NCBI GenBank assembly: GCA_028691975.1
Contig: JAQUYF010000002.1
Location: forward strand, 1 to 64,000
Origin: Bacteroidales bacterium
Lineage (GTDB): Bacteria > Bacteroidota > Bacteroidia > Bacteroidales > UBA932
DNA length: 64,000 nucleotides
Direction: 5' to 3'
The translations under genes were made by a program, and so were the position numbers. A model generated the notes under the pieces. It searched no databases, was not told the DNA's origin, and saw only the letters and a list, made by a program, of their open reading frames with translations. Of this stretch, positions 1 to 7,944 are shown piece after piece. Within the stretch, counting starts at the first letter, position 1; each line of letters opens with the position of its first letter.

Positions 1-688
1 CAAGATGGACGTTAGTAAGTTCATCAAGATGAGCTGTGCGATCAGCCCATTCCTTAACCTTTGCTGGATAAGCAGGAGCAAGTTCATTAGCCCAAGTTAA
101 CTGCGAACCTTTAAGTATGTAAGAACCATTTGAGTGTGCAACATATATTTTAGAAGTAGGTGTAGTCGTTGAGTCAAGCTTATAAACGATGGTACCGTCT
201 TTCTTGCCGGTCAACTCTGTCATAAATGCTACATAAGCCTCATTAGCTTTTGTCCAGTCAGCAAGTGTCTTTGCGTTTGCTACTTCAACGGCTGCATTAG
301 CAGCATCGAAGTCTGCAGCAATCTGAGCCACCATGGCTTTTAATTCTGCTAAAAGGGCTTTATTATTTTCGTAGTTGCCATAATAGTCTGCAAGCTGTTG
401 TTTGTAGAACCAGTCGAACAGCATGGAGTTTTTCTTACCAGCGTAGAGCGGATTAACAGTGAAACGGCACCCGTCAATGTATCCTGCATTATCAAATGCA
501 GCATAGGTCCCTGCAGCCTTATTTTCGATATTTTCAAGGATAATAGCAAGTTCATATGTATAAATAACTTTAGTAGAGGTCTCGAACAACACAGCCTGAG
601 TAGGTGTAGTGAAAGTCTTGTCAGAGAAGTTTAATTCCCAATCCTTAACAATAGCCCAGTTTGCAGCTGAAGTCGATAGAAAAAGATT
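1..688 (-). pseudogene. 5'-truncated gene, function not recognised (3' part, runs off window)
   Basis: On the minus strand one frame stays open from 688 to the window edge (229 codons), bounded upstream by a stop at 691-689. Its residues look like real protein (NWAIVKDWELNFSDK near the break, then an Ala/Glu-rich probably helical stretch), but the first in-frame ATG is only at 424, 88 codons in, and no start or ribosome site lies at the break. I read it as the C-terminal part of a flanking gene that lost its 5' end at the island junction. No domain was recognised. The true 3' end is outside the window. Confidence 0.55.
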
Positions 689-737
689 CTAATTCAATGT
701 CTATAAGTCTTACTGTTTCTTCAAAGTATTTTTTCAT
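645..737 (-). pseudogene. N-terminal stub of a gene cut at the island's left junction
   Basis: An ATG at 737-735 lies 8 nt after the stop of the upstream MinD-like gene, as expected for the next gene of that operon. It reads MKKYFEETVRLIDIELESF and then passes into sequence that is coding in another frame for the left flanking gene, ending at a TAA (645-647) after 30 codons. About 20-23 residues therefore look original and the rest is read-through across the junction. The family cannot be named from so few residues. Confidence 0.45.
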
Positions 738-745
738 GTAAAACG

Positions 746-1606
746 CTATGTAATAATTTTTATATAAGCTACATTAATTAACTTTGATATTTCCGCATTG
801 GGTGTATATTCAATTATACTTTTACCTGCGATCATAGCATCAACCATGCTTTTATCAAACGGGAAATGACCTATCACCTGTAAAGATTGTCCGGCACACC
901 AAAGATCTATATCTCCGCTTATTTTGGTATTCAGGTCGTATTTGTTGATGATAATATATATACTGACACCGAATTTACGCACCAATTCTACTGTGCGCTG
1001 TAAGTCGGACATGCCCGAAACGGTTGGTTCGGTTACTATCACCACCTTATTTACGCCTGTAATGGTAGATATAACCGGACAGCTTATTCCCGGAGGGCCA
1101 TCAAGTATAATGATTTCGAGATTGTGCGCTTTTGCCATTTCACGGGCTTTCGAGCGTAATTTGTTAATTAACTTGCCGGAATTCTCCTCGCCCGGAGCAA
1201 GCCTTCCATAGACCATTTTTCCGTATCGGAAATCGCCCCAATACAGACGGCTGTCGTCGGATGGAATCATATTGATTGCCTGTGCAGGACATATACGAGA
1301 ACAAAGAAAACACCCTTCACACGCCACTTCATTTATAGTAACAGAACCCCCATCCCAACCCAAAGCATCGAATTTGCAGTAAGTAACACACTTGCCACAC
1401 TCGTAACATAGATTTTTATTTATTTCAGCATGATAACCCGAAATGAACTTCTCTTCTCCTGTTTTTTCAGGGTCTAACAACAGGTATAGATTTGAAGCAT
1501 CTACATCGCAGTCCACAGCCACAACCTGTCCGGCTAATGCTATAAAAGCAGATGTTATGCTCGATTTGCCTGTTCCGCCTTTACCGCTTATTACCGCTAT
1601 TTCCAT
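746..1606 (-). CDS. MinD/CooC-type P-loop ATPase with inserted 2[4Fe-4S] ferredoxin domain (1 of 2)
   Basis: A 286-residue cytosolic ATPase. It begins with a deviant Walker A motif (ISGKGGTGKSS, residues 6-16), carries a ferredoxin insert with two cysteine clusters (CYECGKCVTYC and CEGCFLCSRIC) around residues 67-110, and has the Walker B-like ILDGPPGISCP. This is the MinD superfamily P-loop ATPase class that works with NifX/NifB-like cluster proteins. Its 5' end overlaps the paralogous ATPase upstream by 26 nt, so the two are probably co-translated and may form a heterodimer. By analogy with the ORP complex of Desulfovibrio it may insert or mobilise a metal-sulfur cluster; the substrate is unknown. 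Confidence 0.9.
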   Translation of the reverse strand: MEIAVISGKGGTGKSSITSAFIALAGQVVAVDCDVDASNLYLLLDPEKTGEEKFISGYHAEINKNLCYECGKCVTYCKFDALGWDGGSVTINEVACEGCFLCSRICPAQAINMIPSDDSRLYWGDFRYGKMVYGRLAPGEENSGKLINKLRSKAREMAKAHNLEIIILDGPPGISCPVISTITGVNKVVIVTEPTVSGMSDLQRTVELVRKFGVSIYIIINKYDLNTKISGDIDLWCAGQSLQVIGHFPFDKSMVDAMIAGKSIIEYTPNAEISKLINVAYIKIIT

Positions 1607-2456
1607 AATACTTCAGTTGGTTTACGATGTTTTCAAATACAGATTTTACTTCCGGCATTTTTTCCGATACGATAGTGCCTTTGGAATATAGCCGAGCTAT
1701 CTCCTTGTCAAATGGGATCTCAGCCAACAAAGGAATATTTTCAGTTTGCAGATAGTGATAAACTGCTTGATCTCCCACACCGGCACGATTGATTACAACC
1801 CCGAACAACAGGTTCAATGTCCGAAGTGAATCAACAGCTTGACGCAGGTCGCTCAATCCAAACGGTGTAGGCTCGGTTACAAGAATTACGAAATCGGCTT
1901 GTGCTACGGTTTGGATAAATGGGCATGATGTTCCCGGAGGTGCATCCATAATCAAATAATCCGCCTTTATTTTTTCTGCACTTTTAATAGCTTGCTTTAT
2001 TATAGGGACAGGTGAGCTCGTTCCGGGGAGCATGCGCCCCTCTACAAAGCATTTTTTCCCGTCTATCTTATAAGTAGTTACCTTTCCAATATTTTTATAC
2101 GACTCTTTTATTACATAATTCGGACAGGCAACTTCGCACGCTCCGCATCCGTGACACAAGTCCTCTAATAAACGTATTTTCTGCATTTCGGGAGCTATAA
2201 ATATGGCATTATAGGTGCAGTATTCCGCACATTTGCCACAGAACTTACATTTCGTGGCATCTATTATCGGCAGGTATTGTGTGACATCCGACTTTTTATG
2301 CTCCATTGCGTTGATAAAAGCCAAAGAATTGGGGACCTCCGCATCGCAGTCTGCCAGCGACACGGAGATACCCATACTCCTGAATGTATGAAAGAGGTTG
2401 GTAGAAACAAATGTTTTACCTGTTCCTCCTTTACCACTTGCAACCGCTACTTTCAT
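1581..2456 (-). CDS. MinD/CooC-type P-loop ATPase with inserted 2[4Fe-4S] ferredoxin domain (2 of 2)
   Basis: A 291-residue paralogue of the gene that follows it. It has a deviant Walker A (ASGKGGTGKTF), a two-cluster ferredoxin insert (CKFCGKCAEYC and CHGCGACEVAC) and the MDAPPGTSCP motif. The start ATG shares its base with the end of the NifX-like gene upstream (2456), another sign of tight coupling. The pairing of two ferredoxin-MinD ATPases with NifX-like proteins is a recognised arrangement in anaerobes, including the orp clusters of sulfate reducers. The role in metal-cluster maturation is inferred from this context. Confidence 0.9.
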   Translation of the reverse strand: MKVAVASGKGGTGKTFVSTNLFHTFRSMGISVSLADCDAEVPNSLAFINAMEHKKSDVTQYLPIIDATKCKFCGKCAEYCTYNAIFIAPEMQKIRLLEDLCHGCGACEVACPNYVIKESYKNIGKVTTYKIDGKKCFVEGRMLPGTSSPVPIIKQAIKSAEKIKADYLIMDAPPGTSCPFIQTVAQADFVILVTEPTPFGLSDLRQAVDSLRTLNLLFGVVINRAGVGDQAVYHYLQTENIPLLAEIPFDKEIARLYSKGTIVSEKMPEVKSVFENIVNQLKYYGNSGNKR

Positions 2457-2821
2457 TAGTGACCGCAGTTATGGTGTTCATGATCGTGATTACATGTACC
2501 TTCGAGAATTGATAAAGCACCATCAATAAAGGCTTCCACCAATTTGCGAGGCTCTGAGGTTCCTATTCCGGCATAGATCGAGATTGACTCCTTAGCAAAG
2601 AGGTCTTTGGCTTTTCCGCCGATTCCTCCGGCAATGACAACAGTCGCTCCTTGTTGTTTTACCCATGCGGGATAAACTCCCGGTTGATGCTCCGGAGGGG
2701 TGATTGTTTCTTCTTTTACGATTTCTCCGTTTTCAATCTCTGCAAAATAAAATTGTTCGCAATGGCCGAAATGGGCGCATAAAAGCCCTCCTTCGACAGG
2801 GATAGCTATCTTCTTATTCAT
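2456..2821 (-). CDS. NifB/NifX-family iron-molybdenum cluster-binding protein (ORP/MTH1175-like), His-rich tail
   Basis: About 121 residues. I place the start at ATG 2821 (MNKKIAIPVEGG), not at a longer upstream frame, because the family begins there and the upstream frame lies inside the DUF5320 gene. The fold signature AHFGHCEQFYFAEIENGEI and the later VVIAGGIGGKA match the NifX/MTH1175 family, which binds Fe-Mo or Mo-Cu clusters. The C-terminus is His/Cys-rich (CNHDHEHHNCGH), a likely metal ligand. The gene overlaps the preceding one by 8 nt and the following ATPase by 1 nt. Confidence 0.88.
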   Translation of the reverse strand: MNKKIAIPVEGGLLCAHFGHCEQFYFAEIENGEIVKEETITPPEHQPGVYPAWVKQQGATVVIAGGIGGKAKDLFAKESISIYAGIGTSEPRKLVEAFIDGALSILEGTCNHDHEHHNCGH

Positions 2822-3029
2822 TGTTCCCTGTATTTGCAGTGCCGGCACATTTTCCCAAACCACGACCTTGGGCTCTGCCTTGTCCCATTCCGCGACCCTG
2901 TCCTTGTCCACGACCTTTGCCGCAACATTCGCGACTTTGACCCGATTGATTACCCGTAGAGTTTCCTCTCATTCTTCTTCCTTGTCCTGAACCATTTCCA
3001 TTTGGCCCTGTTCCATCAAAATTTGGCAT
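2814..3029 (-). CDS. DUF5320-type Gly/Arg/Gln-rich small protein
   Basis: 71 residues starting MPNFDGTGPNGNGSGQGRR, the typical DUF5320 opening, followed by a low-complexity GQGRG-type stretch with three Cys. DUF5320 proteins accompany NifX-like and MinD-type ATPase genes in anaerobes; their biochemical role is not established. The TAA overlaps the ATG of the next NifX-like gene, so translation is probably coupled. The low-complexity body might bind nucleic acid or metal, but nothing in the sequence decides this. Confidence 0.8.
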   Translation of the reverse strand: MPNFDGTGPNGNGSGQGRRMRGNSTGNQSGQSRECCGKGRGQGQGRGMGQGRAQGRGLGKCAGTANTGNNE

Positions 3030-3040
3030 AATTGTAATTT

Positions 3041-3358
3041 TTAGTTGTTAAACATTTCGATTATTTCGCTTACGCGTTTTTCAGATTCTTTGTTGGCTAT
3101 CATTTCGACCCCCAACTCTTCGAGCAATGGTCTGATCTTTACACCAAACTCGCCCGATACTATTTTTTGTACTCCTTGTGCCGCAACAAACTTTACCGCA
3201 GCAGGCCCGGCACCTTCTTCTGCCTCCGCAGCAGGATTTTTCAGGAAGTTGTGCAACTTGGTTTCCGTATCATAGATCAGAAACCATGCACAACGTCCGA
3301 AGCGGGCATCTATCATGCTATCCATAGTGTTACCCGTACTCGTAATTGCTATTTTCAT
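3041..3358 (-). CDS. NifB/NifX-family cluster-binding protein, second paralogue
   Basis: 105 residues beginning MKIAITSTGNTMDSMIDARF, with the NifX-type FGRCAWFLIYD core and a Rossmann-like VKFVAAQGVQKIVSGEFG segment. It is the promoter-proximal gene of the leftward operon NifX-DUF5320-NifX-MinD-MinD (3358 to 746). Its promoter holds a -7 box (minus-strand TACATTTG, 3391-3384) right next to the island operator at 3399-3412. It probably carries or buffers a metal-sulfur cluster; the metal is unknown. Confidence 0.87.
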   Translation of the reverse strand: MKIAITSTGNTMDSMIDARFGRCAWFLIYDTETKLHNFLKNPAAEAEEGAGPAAVKFVAAQGVQKIVSGEFGVKIRPLLEELGVEMIANKESEKRVSEIIEMFNN

Positions 3359-3398
3359 ATAATTATCTATTAATGATTCTTTGCAAATGTAGCAATAA

Positions 3399-3412
3399 TG
3401 AACATATGTTCA
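3399..3412. promoter_or_regulatory. Island operator 1, perfect palindrome TGAACATATGTTCA between divergent promoters
   Basis: A 14-bp perfect palindrome midway between the NifX operon and the peroxiredoxin gene. Minus-strand -7 box TACATTTG lies at 3391-3384 and plus-strand -7 box TACTTTTG at 3424-3431, so the site covers the -33 side of both promoters (gaps 7 and 11 bp). The same motif recurs at four other island promoters. Form and position suggest a winged-helix repressor of the MarR or ArsR/SmtB type. Confidence 0.75.
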
Positions 3413-3492
3413 AAATAAATAATTACTTTTGTGAAACAAATAGTTTGATTGGTTTGTTTTTTGATAGTATAATCAGTTAAATCACTAAAAAA

Positions 3493-4209
3493 ATGATAGA
3501 CATGGAAACAACACAGGTTTATGGGATGCCACGCATCGGTGATGCGGCACCGGAATTTAAAGCGGTAACAACTCAGGGAGATATTAATTTTCCGAGTGAT
3601 TACAAAGGGAAATGGGCTATATTATTCAGTCACCCGGCAGACTTCACGCCGGTTTGCACATCTGAGTTTATGACTTTTGCTTCAATGAGTAAAGATTTTG
3701 AAGCTCTGAATTGCCAATTGGTTGGATTATCGGTAGACGGTCTATACAGCCACATTGCATGGCTTCGGACAATCAAAGAGAAGATTGAATACAAGGGAAT
3801 GAAAAATGTAGAGGTAACATTCCCGTTAATCGAAGACATCACAATGGAGGTTGCGAAAAAATACGGTATGTTGCAACCGGGTGAAAGTGCAACAAAAGCA
3901 GTGAGAGCAGTATTTTTTGTAGATCCTAAAGGCATTATTCGAGCTGTCATTTACTATCCGCTATCGCTGGGTCGTAACTTCGACGAGATTAAACGTGTTC
4001 TTATTGCCCTGCAAACTGCCGATAATTTTGGTGTGGCTACACCTGCCGACTGGCGTCCGGGCGATGATGTAATTGTTCCTACGGCAGGTTCATGCGGAGT
4101 GGCAAAAGAGAGAATGGAAGGACTTCAGGAGGGCGTTACCTGCTACGACTGGTTTTTCTGTACGAAGAAATTACCAAAAGAAGAGGTTGAAAAGAAGCTT
4201 GGTAAATAA
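3493..4209 (+). CDS. Peroxiredoxin, Prx6/AhpC-TSA family
   Basis: 238 residues; a start at the second Met (3502) is equally possible. The active-site motif HPADFTPVCTSEF holds the peroxidatic Cys near residue 55, and the C-terminal part has the extra cysteines (SCGVAKE, TCYDWFFC) usual in the long archaeal/anaerobe Prx6 type. It reduces H2O2 and organic peroxides using a thiol donor, perhaps the thioredoxin encoded at 11406-11870. It is transcribed alone, divergent from the NifX operon, from the -7 box at 3424-3431 beside the island operator, and ends at a hairpin terminator. Confidence 0.93.
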   Translation: MIDMETTQVYGMPRIGDAAPEFKAVTTQGDINFPSDYKGKWAILFSHPADFTPVCTSEFMTFASMSKDFEALNCQLVGLSVDGLYSHIAWLRTIKEKIEYKGMKNVEVTFPLIEDITMEVAKKYGMLQPGESATKAVRAVFFVDPKGIIRAVIYYPLSLGRNFDEIKRVLIALQTADNFGVATPADWRPGDDVIVPTAGSCGVAKERMEGLQEGVTCYDWFFCTKKLPKEEVEKKLGK

Positions 4210-4229
4210 TTTTTATTGCATTAAAAGAA

Positions 4230-4249
4230 CGGGAATTGAAAAATTCCCG
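4230..4249. terminator. Hairpin between convergent peroxiredoxin and OsmC genes
   Basis: An 8-bp perfect stem CGGGAATT / AATTCCCG with a 4-nt GAAA loop, 21 nt after the peroxiredoxin stop and 21 nt before the OsmC stop. It is followed by ATTTTC on the plus strand, and can serve both convergent genes. Confidence 0.75.
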
Positions 4250-4269
4250 ATTTTCATATAAAGGCATTG

Positions 4270-4698
4270 TTACTTGCCGTTTATCTTTATTTCATAGGTT
4301 ACTGGTGCCGATTTCGACAACATTGCAGATACGCCGCAATACCTTTCGTGTGAGAGGGCTACCGCTTTTTGAATCTTCTCCGCTTCCGCTTCAAGACCTT
4401 TGCCCTCAAAACGGAATATGATTTTGAAAAATTCATAAACATAAGGGTGCTCATCTTCGGTTTGTGAAGATTCGACTTCTACCGAAAATTTTTCTACCTC
4501 TACACGCATTTTTTTAAGAATCGATACTATATCCATACTTGTGCAACCACCCAGAGCTACAAGCAGTAGTTTCTTAGGACGCGGCCCTGCGTTGTTTCCG
4601 CCGACAGTGGCATCGGCATCAAGCGGTATTATATGACCATCCACTTCCGCATCGAAAGCCATTCCGCCTTTCCAGTTAAGTTCTGCATTTACTTTCAT
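4270..4698 (-). CDS. OsmC/YhfA-family thiol peroxidase-like protein
   Basis: 142 residues with the OsmC landmarks: GPRPKKLLLVALGGCTSMD carrying the first Cys (about residue 51) and ERYCGVSAML with the second Cys in the later helix. OsmC proteins reduce organic hydroperoxides through these two cysteines. It is the last gene of the leftward run HdrC-HdrB-OsmC, 58 nt after HdrB. It complements the peroxiredoxin on its other side; substrates are inferred from the family. Confidence 0.9.
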   Translation of the reverse strand: MKVNAELNWKGGMAFDAEVDGHIIPLDADATVGGNNAGPRPKKLLLVALGGCTSMDIVSILKKMRVEVEKFSVEVESSQTEDEHPYVYEFFKIIFRFEGKGLEAEAEKIQKAVALSHERYCGVSAMLSKSAPVTYEIKINGK

Positions 4699-4756
4699 AT
4701 CTATATTTTTTATGGTTTAATCATTTATGTGTTCTGCAAAATTCATTCCTTAGAAG

Positions 4757-5821
4757 CTACACCTTTAGAACTTTAGGTTCTTTAGGAGCTCCGAGATATT
4801 CCATTTTTCCGCCAAGATATTTTGCATGGGGATCGTATTCAATACCTATTTTATCCAGTAGCGATTCTACGCTGACCTGATGCAGCTGCATCCCCATTTC
4901 CCACGGGTCTAAACCCAATATCAAGCCTGCCATCTCTTCATATGTCAGTACAGGTATGCCGTATCCGTTTTCCCCATACGTTATGCCCTCGGCTTCGGCA
5001 AGCACATACTGCCAGCGGTCGAGAAAGAATGTGCAACCGGGACAATTCGTAACGATAAAATCGGGTTGATAAGGCTTCATTGAGTCAAACTTCAATTTGC
5101 TGTTCGACAAAGGATAAGCCCTGTTCTCTTTCACGATATAGTTACGAAAACCGAATCCACAACAATGGCGGCGTTCGGGGTAATCTACAACCTCTCCTCC
5201 CCAAGCCTCAATCATTCCGGTTAAAACTTTGGGGAACTCTGCTCCGCCAACGCCTTTGCTCGGAAATATTTTTGCATAATGACAACCTACATGATCGACC
5301 ACTTTCAACGGTTCACCTGTTTCTTTGTTAATCAGTCTGTATTTTGCTTTGGCAGCTATTTCGTTCCTGAATTTATAAATTATATCGCTCGTATGGACAA
5401 GGTTTTCGGGTTGCTCAAACTCCCGTCCGGTTGATGAGTGTAACTGTTTTCGCGTATTATCCAACGTTTCCGGGAAGTGTTTCCACGCATCTTCCATTTC
5501 CGTATATATACCGAACGATGTTACGCATGAGGGTATAAAATTCCTGTATCCCGCATCATTCATCAACGAATACTGACGCGCAACGACAGTCATCGTAGTT
5601 TCTATCGGTACGATTCCCGAATGGTATGCAATGCCGGTACAGGTAGTCTGGTGCGGATCGTCATAAACGTTTTTACCCAACACCTCCCGAAGTATGCGTA
5701 AGAATGTTTCTTCGGAACCGGGAAAGAAATTCTGCCTTATACAGCTTCGCGCATAGTAGTAATCATCTTCGGCAATCTCTTTCTGGTAGTCCTGCCATTT
5801 ACGGTTATTATTCTTGTTCAT
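4757..5821 (-). CDS. HdrB-like heterodisulfide reductase subunit B (CCG-domain protein)
   Basis: 354 residues. I place the start at ATG 5821 (MNKNNNRKWQDYQ), which overlaps the HdrC stop by 14 nt; a longer frame upstream lies within HdrC. CCG-type cysteine motifs are visible: TTCTGIAYHSG near residue 53, PSCVTSFG, then HVGCHYAK with RRHCCGFGF and TNCPGCTFF. These ligate the noncubane [4Fe-4S] pair of HdrB-type proteins, which reduce disulfides or related sulfur substrates. No HdrA flavoprotein is nearby, so the electron donor is not evident; the CoADR fusion, ferredoxin or Mrp proteins of the island are candidates only by context. Confidence 0.9.
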   Translation of the reverse strand: MNKNNNRKWQDYQKEIAEDDYYYARSCIRQNFFPGSEETFLRILREVLGKNVYDDPHQTTCTGIAYHSGIVPIETTMTVVARQYSLMNDAGYRNFIPSCVTSFGIYTEMEDAWKHFPETLDNTRKQLHSSTGREFEQPENLVHTSDIIYKFRNEIAAKAKYRLINKETGEPLKVVDHVGCHYAKIFPSKGVGGAEFPKVLTGMIEAWGGEVVDYPERRHCCGFGFRNYIVKENRAYPLSNSKLKFDSMKPYQPDFIVTNCPGCTFFLDRWQYVLAEAEGITYGENGYGIPVLTYEEMAGLILGLDPWEMGMQLHQVSVESLLDKIGIEYDPHAKYLGGKMEYLGAPKEPKVLKV

Positions 5822-6431
5822 TTGCAATCCATTTTTCAATCGTTTCAAAACGTTCCATCGCTCCTGTTTCCTCGAAGATAGCTCGAAGTTCCGCCATATC
5901 TTCTTCGGCAATGCGGCGCATCGAGCCGGAACCCTCTCCGTCATAATTCGCTCCGATGCGGCGTGATATGGTTGCTGTATGTTTACGAAACCAATCCCAT
6001 ACAGGGCCTTGTTCGGGGTGATAGTCTGTTTCCACATCGTCCACGTAAACACAATATCCTCTTTTGAGCATCGTATCGCCAATGATGCGTTTTACCTCTA
6101 ATTGTTGTCGTCCTAAACGTGATTGAGCAAATAGACCTCGTTGCTGAGAAAGCTGACGCAATGCCTGAATAACGTAACCGGGCGTATTTCCTCGCGGGCA
6201 ACGGGTTTTACATGAAAGACACTCTCCGCAATACCATATCGTATCGCTTTTGAGCAGCTGATCAATCTTCTCTTCATCGCCCTGTTGGACGGTCAGCATT
6301 ATATCACGTGGACTATATTGATAGAACTGCGCCGCAGGACATACAGCTGTGCATACTCCGCAACTGATACACGCTTTCAAACCTTCAATAAAGCGTAAAT
6401 CCTGTTTCAGTTCATCAATTATCTTTGACAT
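5808..6431 (-). CDS. HdrC-like heterodisulfide reductase subunit C (2[4Fe-4S] ferredoxin)
   Basis: 207 residues with two classic cluster motifs, CISCGVCTAVCP (about residues 22-33) and CGECLSCKTRCP (about 69-80), as in HdrC. It passes electrons to the HdrB partner, whose gene overlaps its 3' end. Its own 5' end overlaps the Mrp gene by 17 nt. The C-terminal half is charged and longer than in minimal HdrC proteins, as in other bacterial Hdr-like pairs. Confidence 0.9.
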   Translation of the reverse strand: MSKIIDELKQDLRFIEGLKACISCGVCTAVCPAAQFYQYSPRDIMLTVQQGDEEKIDQLLKSDTIWYCGECLSCKTRCPRGNTPGYVIQALRQLSQQRGLFAQSRLGRQQLEVKRIIGDTMLKRGYCVYVDDVETDYHPEQGPVWDWFRKHTATISRRIGANYDGEGSGSMRRIAEEDMAELRAIFEETGAMERFETIEKWIANEQE

Positions 6432-7233
6432 AATAAAATCTCTTTGTTGAAGAGAAAGTTACCACTTTCTCTGCCAAAGCATGGAATGCCTTTCCGGTTA
6501 TTGAGTCGGAATCCATGCTTACCGGCTCACCTGCATCACCGCTCTCGCTTATACCTTGAACGACAGGTATTCTTTCCAATAATTCAAGTCCCTCTTCCTT
6601 TGCGAATTTTTCGCAATTTTCCTTACCGAAAATAAAGTATTTCTCATCGGGATGTTGTTCAGGAGTGAACCATGCCATATTTTCGACAAGTCCGAGGATC
6701 GGGATATGAATATCTTTATTTCGGAACATATTCAGCCCTTTAATTGCCGAAGCCAATGCGACCTGTTGCGGTGTGCTGACGATTATCGCTCCGTTTACAT
6801 GGAGTTCATTGATTAACGTGATATGTATGTCGCCCGTTCCCGGAGGAAGGTCGATCAATAGAAAATCCAACTCACCCCATTGACCCTGATTCATCAATTG
6901 CTTCAAGGCGTTGGATGCCATCGGGCCGCGCCAGATTGCAGGATCTTTTGCAGGTAGAAAAAACCCGATAGACAGTATCTTGACTCCGTGTTGTTCGATA
7001 GGGATTATGCGTTCTTCTCCTTGTGTTCCGGTCACTCCGGGCTGCTCCCCTTCAACTCCCATCATTTTTGGGATAGAAGGCCCGTATATATCTGCATCGA
7101 GTAGTCCTACCTTGTACCCTTGTTTAGCCAGCGCTACGGCTAAATTTGCGGTTACGGTAGACTTACCGACACCGCCTTTACCGGATGCTACTGCTATTAC
7201 ATGCTTTACTCCGGGTATTTTTTGTGTTTGCAT
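6415..7233 (-). CDS. Mrp/NBP35-type Fe-S carrier ATPase (island copy)
   Basis: 272 residues with Walker A ASGKGGVGKST (about residues 16-26), DADIYGPSIPKM and the LIDLPPGTGD motif, all typical of Mrp/ApbC. It lacks the N-terminal MIP18/DUF59 domain and no C-terminal CxxC pair is visible. Mrp proteins bind and transfer [4Fe-4S] clusters. The overlap with HdrC suggests it matures the HdrBC clusters. A chromosomal Mrp lies at 25519-26412 with about the same domain content, so this copy is an extra, island-borne paralogue. Confidence 0.9.
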   Translation of the reverse strand: MQTQKIPGVKHVIAVASGKGGVGKSTVTANLAVALAKQGYKVGLLDADIYGPSIPKMMGVEGEQPGVTGTQGEERIIPIEQHGVKILSIGFFLPAKDPAIWRGPMASNALKQLMNQGQWGELDFLLIDLPPGTGDIHITLINELHVNGAIIVSTPQQVALASAIKGLNMFRNKDIHIPILGLVENMAWFTPEQHPDEKYFIFGKENCEKFAKEEGLELLERIPVVQGISESGDAGEPVSMDSDSITGKAFHALAEKVVTFSSTKRFYYVKDN

Positions 7234-7244
7234 TACTGTATATG

Positions 7245-7574
7245 TTAATGTGTATAATCAAGAATCAGAATGTCATCTCCGATTAGTCGGCGAATGGATG
7301 CTATCATATTTTCCCTGTTCGGGCAAGGAAACCCTATCGGATTACCTTTAGTAATACACGAAGCAAGAACAATTACTTCCGCTCCGCGATCTACCATCAG
7401 CTTTGCTCTGATTGCCGCTCGTTTGCCTGGACAACCACCGCACGAAATAAAACCGATTACCTCCGATGGGCCGATCTCTGCAAATGCAAGTTTACCTTCT
7501 TTTGCAACTTTAAAATCTGTGTTGCCCGGACACATATCTTCGGTCTGCTGGCAACGAATTATACCTACTTTCAT
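7245..7574 (-). CDS. CGGC-domain protein
   Basis: 109 residues with the family motif FISCGGCPGKRA (about residues 43-54) and further conserved Cys in RCQQTEDMCPG and ASCITKGNPIGFPCP. CGGC-domain proteins are small putative metal-binding proteins of anaerobes with no settled function. It is the second gene of the leftward operon starting with DUF202 (gap 8 nt) and lies 11 nt ahead of Mrp. Confidence 0.88.
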   Translation of the reverse strand: MKVGIIRCQQTEDMCPGNTDFKVAKEGKLAFAEIGPSEVIGFISCGGCPGKRAAIRAKLMVDRGAEVIVLASCITKGNPIGFPCPNRENMIASIRRLIGDDILILDYTH

Positions 7575-7582
7575 ACTGATTA

Positions 7583-7864
7583 TTATTTCATTTTAAGTCG
7601 TCGTTTAACCTGAAAGAATCTGTAAATACCTACTATAAGGAAGCCGAAACTTACTGCAAAGGCGATATATCCGGCAAATTCCAAATGTTTGAAAAATTCT
7701 ATTTCAGTAAGCCCTAAACCTGCCATCAACATGTATAATGATGCTCTTATATAAGACAGAAAAGTCCGTTCATTTGCAAGTTTAGTTCGTTCAATCGCTA
7801 AATAATCTCTTAGAATTAACTCAGAGCTATCGTTATAAAATGGTTTTTGAGATTTTGTCGGCAT
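7583..7864 (-). CDS. DUF202 inner-membrane protein
   Basis: 93 residues. The cytosolic N-terminus carries the DUF202 signature LAIERTKLANERTFLSYIR, followed by two predicted membrane segments (ASLYMLMAGLGLTEI and YIAFAVSFGFLIVGIYRFF) and a basic tail. Function of the family is unknown. It is the first gene of the leftward operon DUF202-CGGC-Mrp-HdrC-HdrB-OsmC, with its -7 box (minus-strand TATATTTG, 7892-7885) next to island operator 2. Confidence 0.88.
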   Translation of the reverse strand: MPTKSQKPFYNDSSELILRDYLAIERTKLANERTFLSYIRASLYMLMAGLGLTEIEFFKHLEFAGYIAFAVSFGFLIVGIYRFFQVKRRLKMK

Positions 7865-7901
7865 ACTATTATTTATTTGACGTACAAATATACTATATTT
7901 A

Positions 7902-7915
7902 TGAACAAATGTTCA
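7902..7915. promoter_or_regulatory. Island operator 2, TGAACA-AA-TGTTCA
   Basis: Perfect 6-bp arms with a 2-nt centre, between the divergent DUF202 operon and the thioesterase gene. The minus-strand -7 box TATATTTG is 9 bp to the left (7892-7885) and a near-consensus plus-strand box TACTTCTG begins 10 bp to the right (7926-7933). This repeats the geometry of operator 1. Confidence 0.72.
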
Positions 7916-7944
7916 ATATTATTCTTACTTCTGCAAAAATTTCA

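Noticed and set aside
2822-2911. N-terminal extension of the NifX-like protein
   Set aside because: The extra 30 codons lie entirely in the DUF5320 gene in another frame; family length and the overlapping ATG support the shorter start.
5822-6082. N-terminal extension of HdrB
   Set aside because: It is a shadow of HdrC in another frame; HdrB-type proteins start near the chosen ATG.
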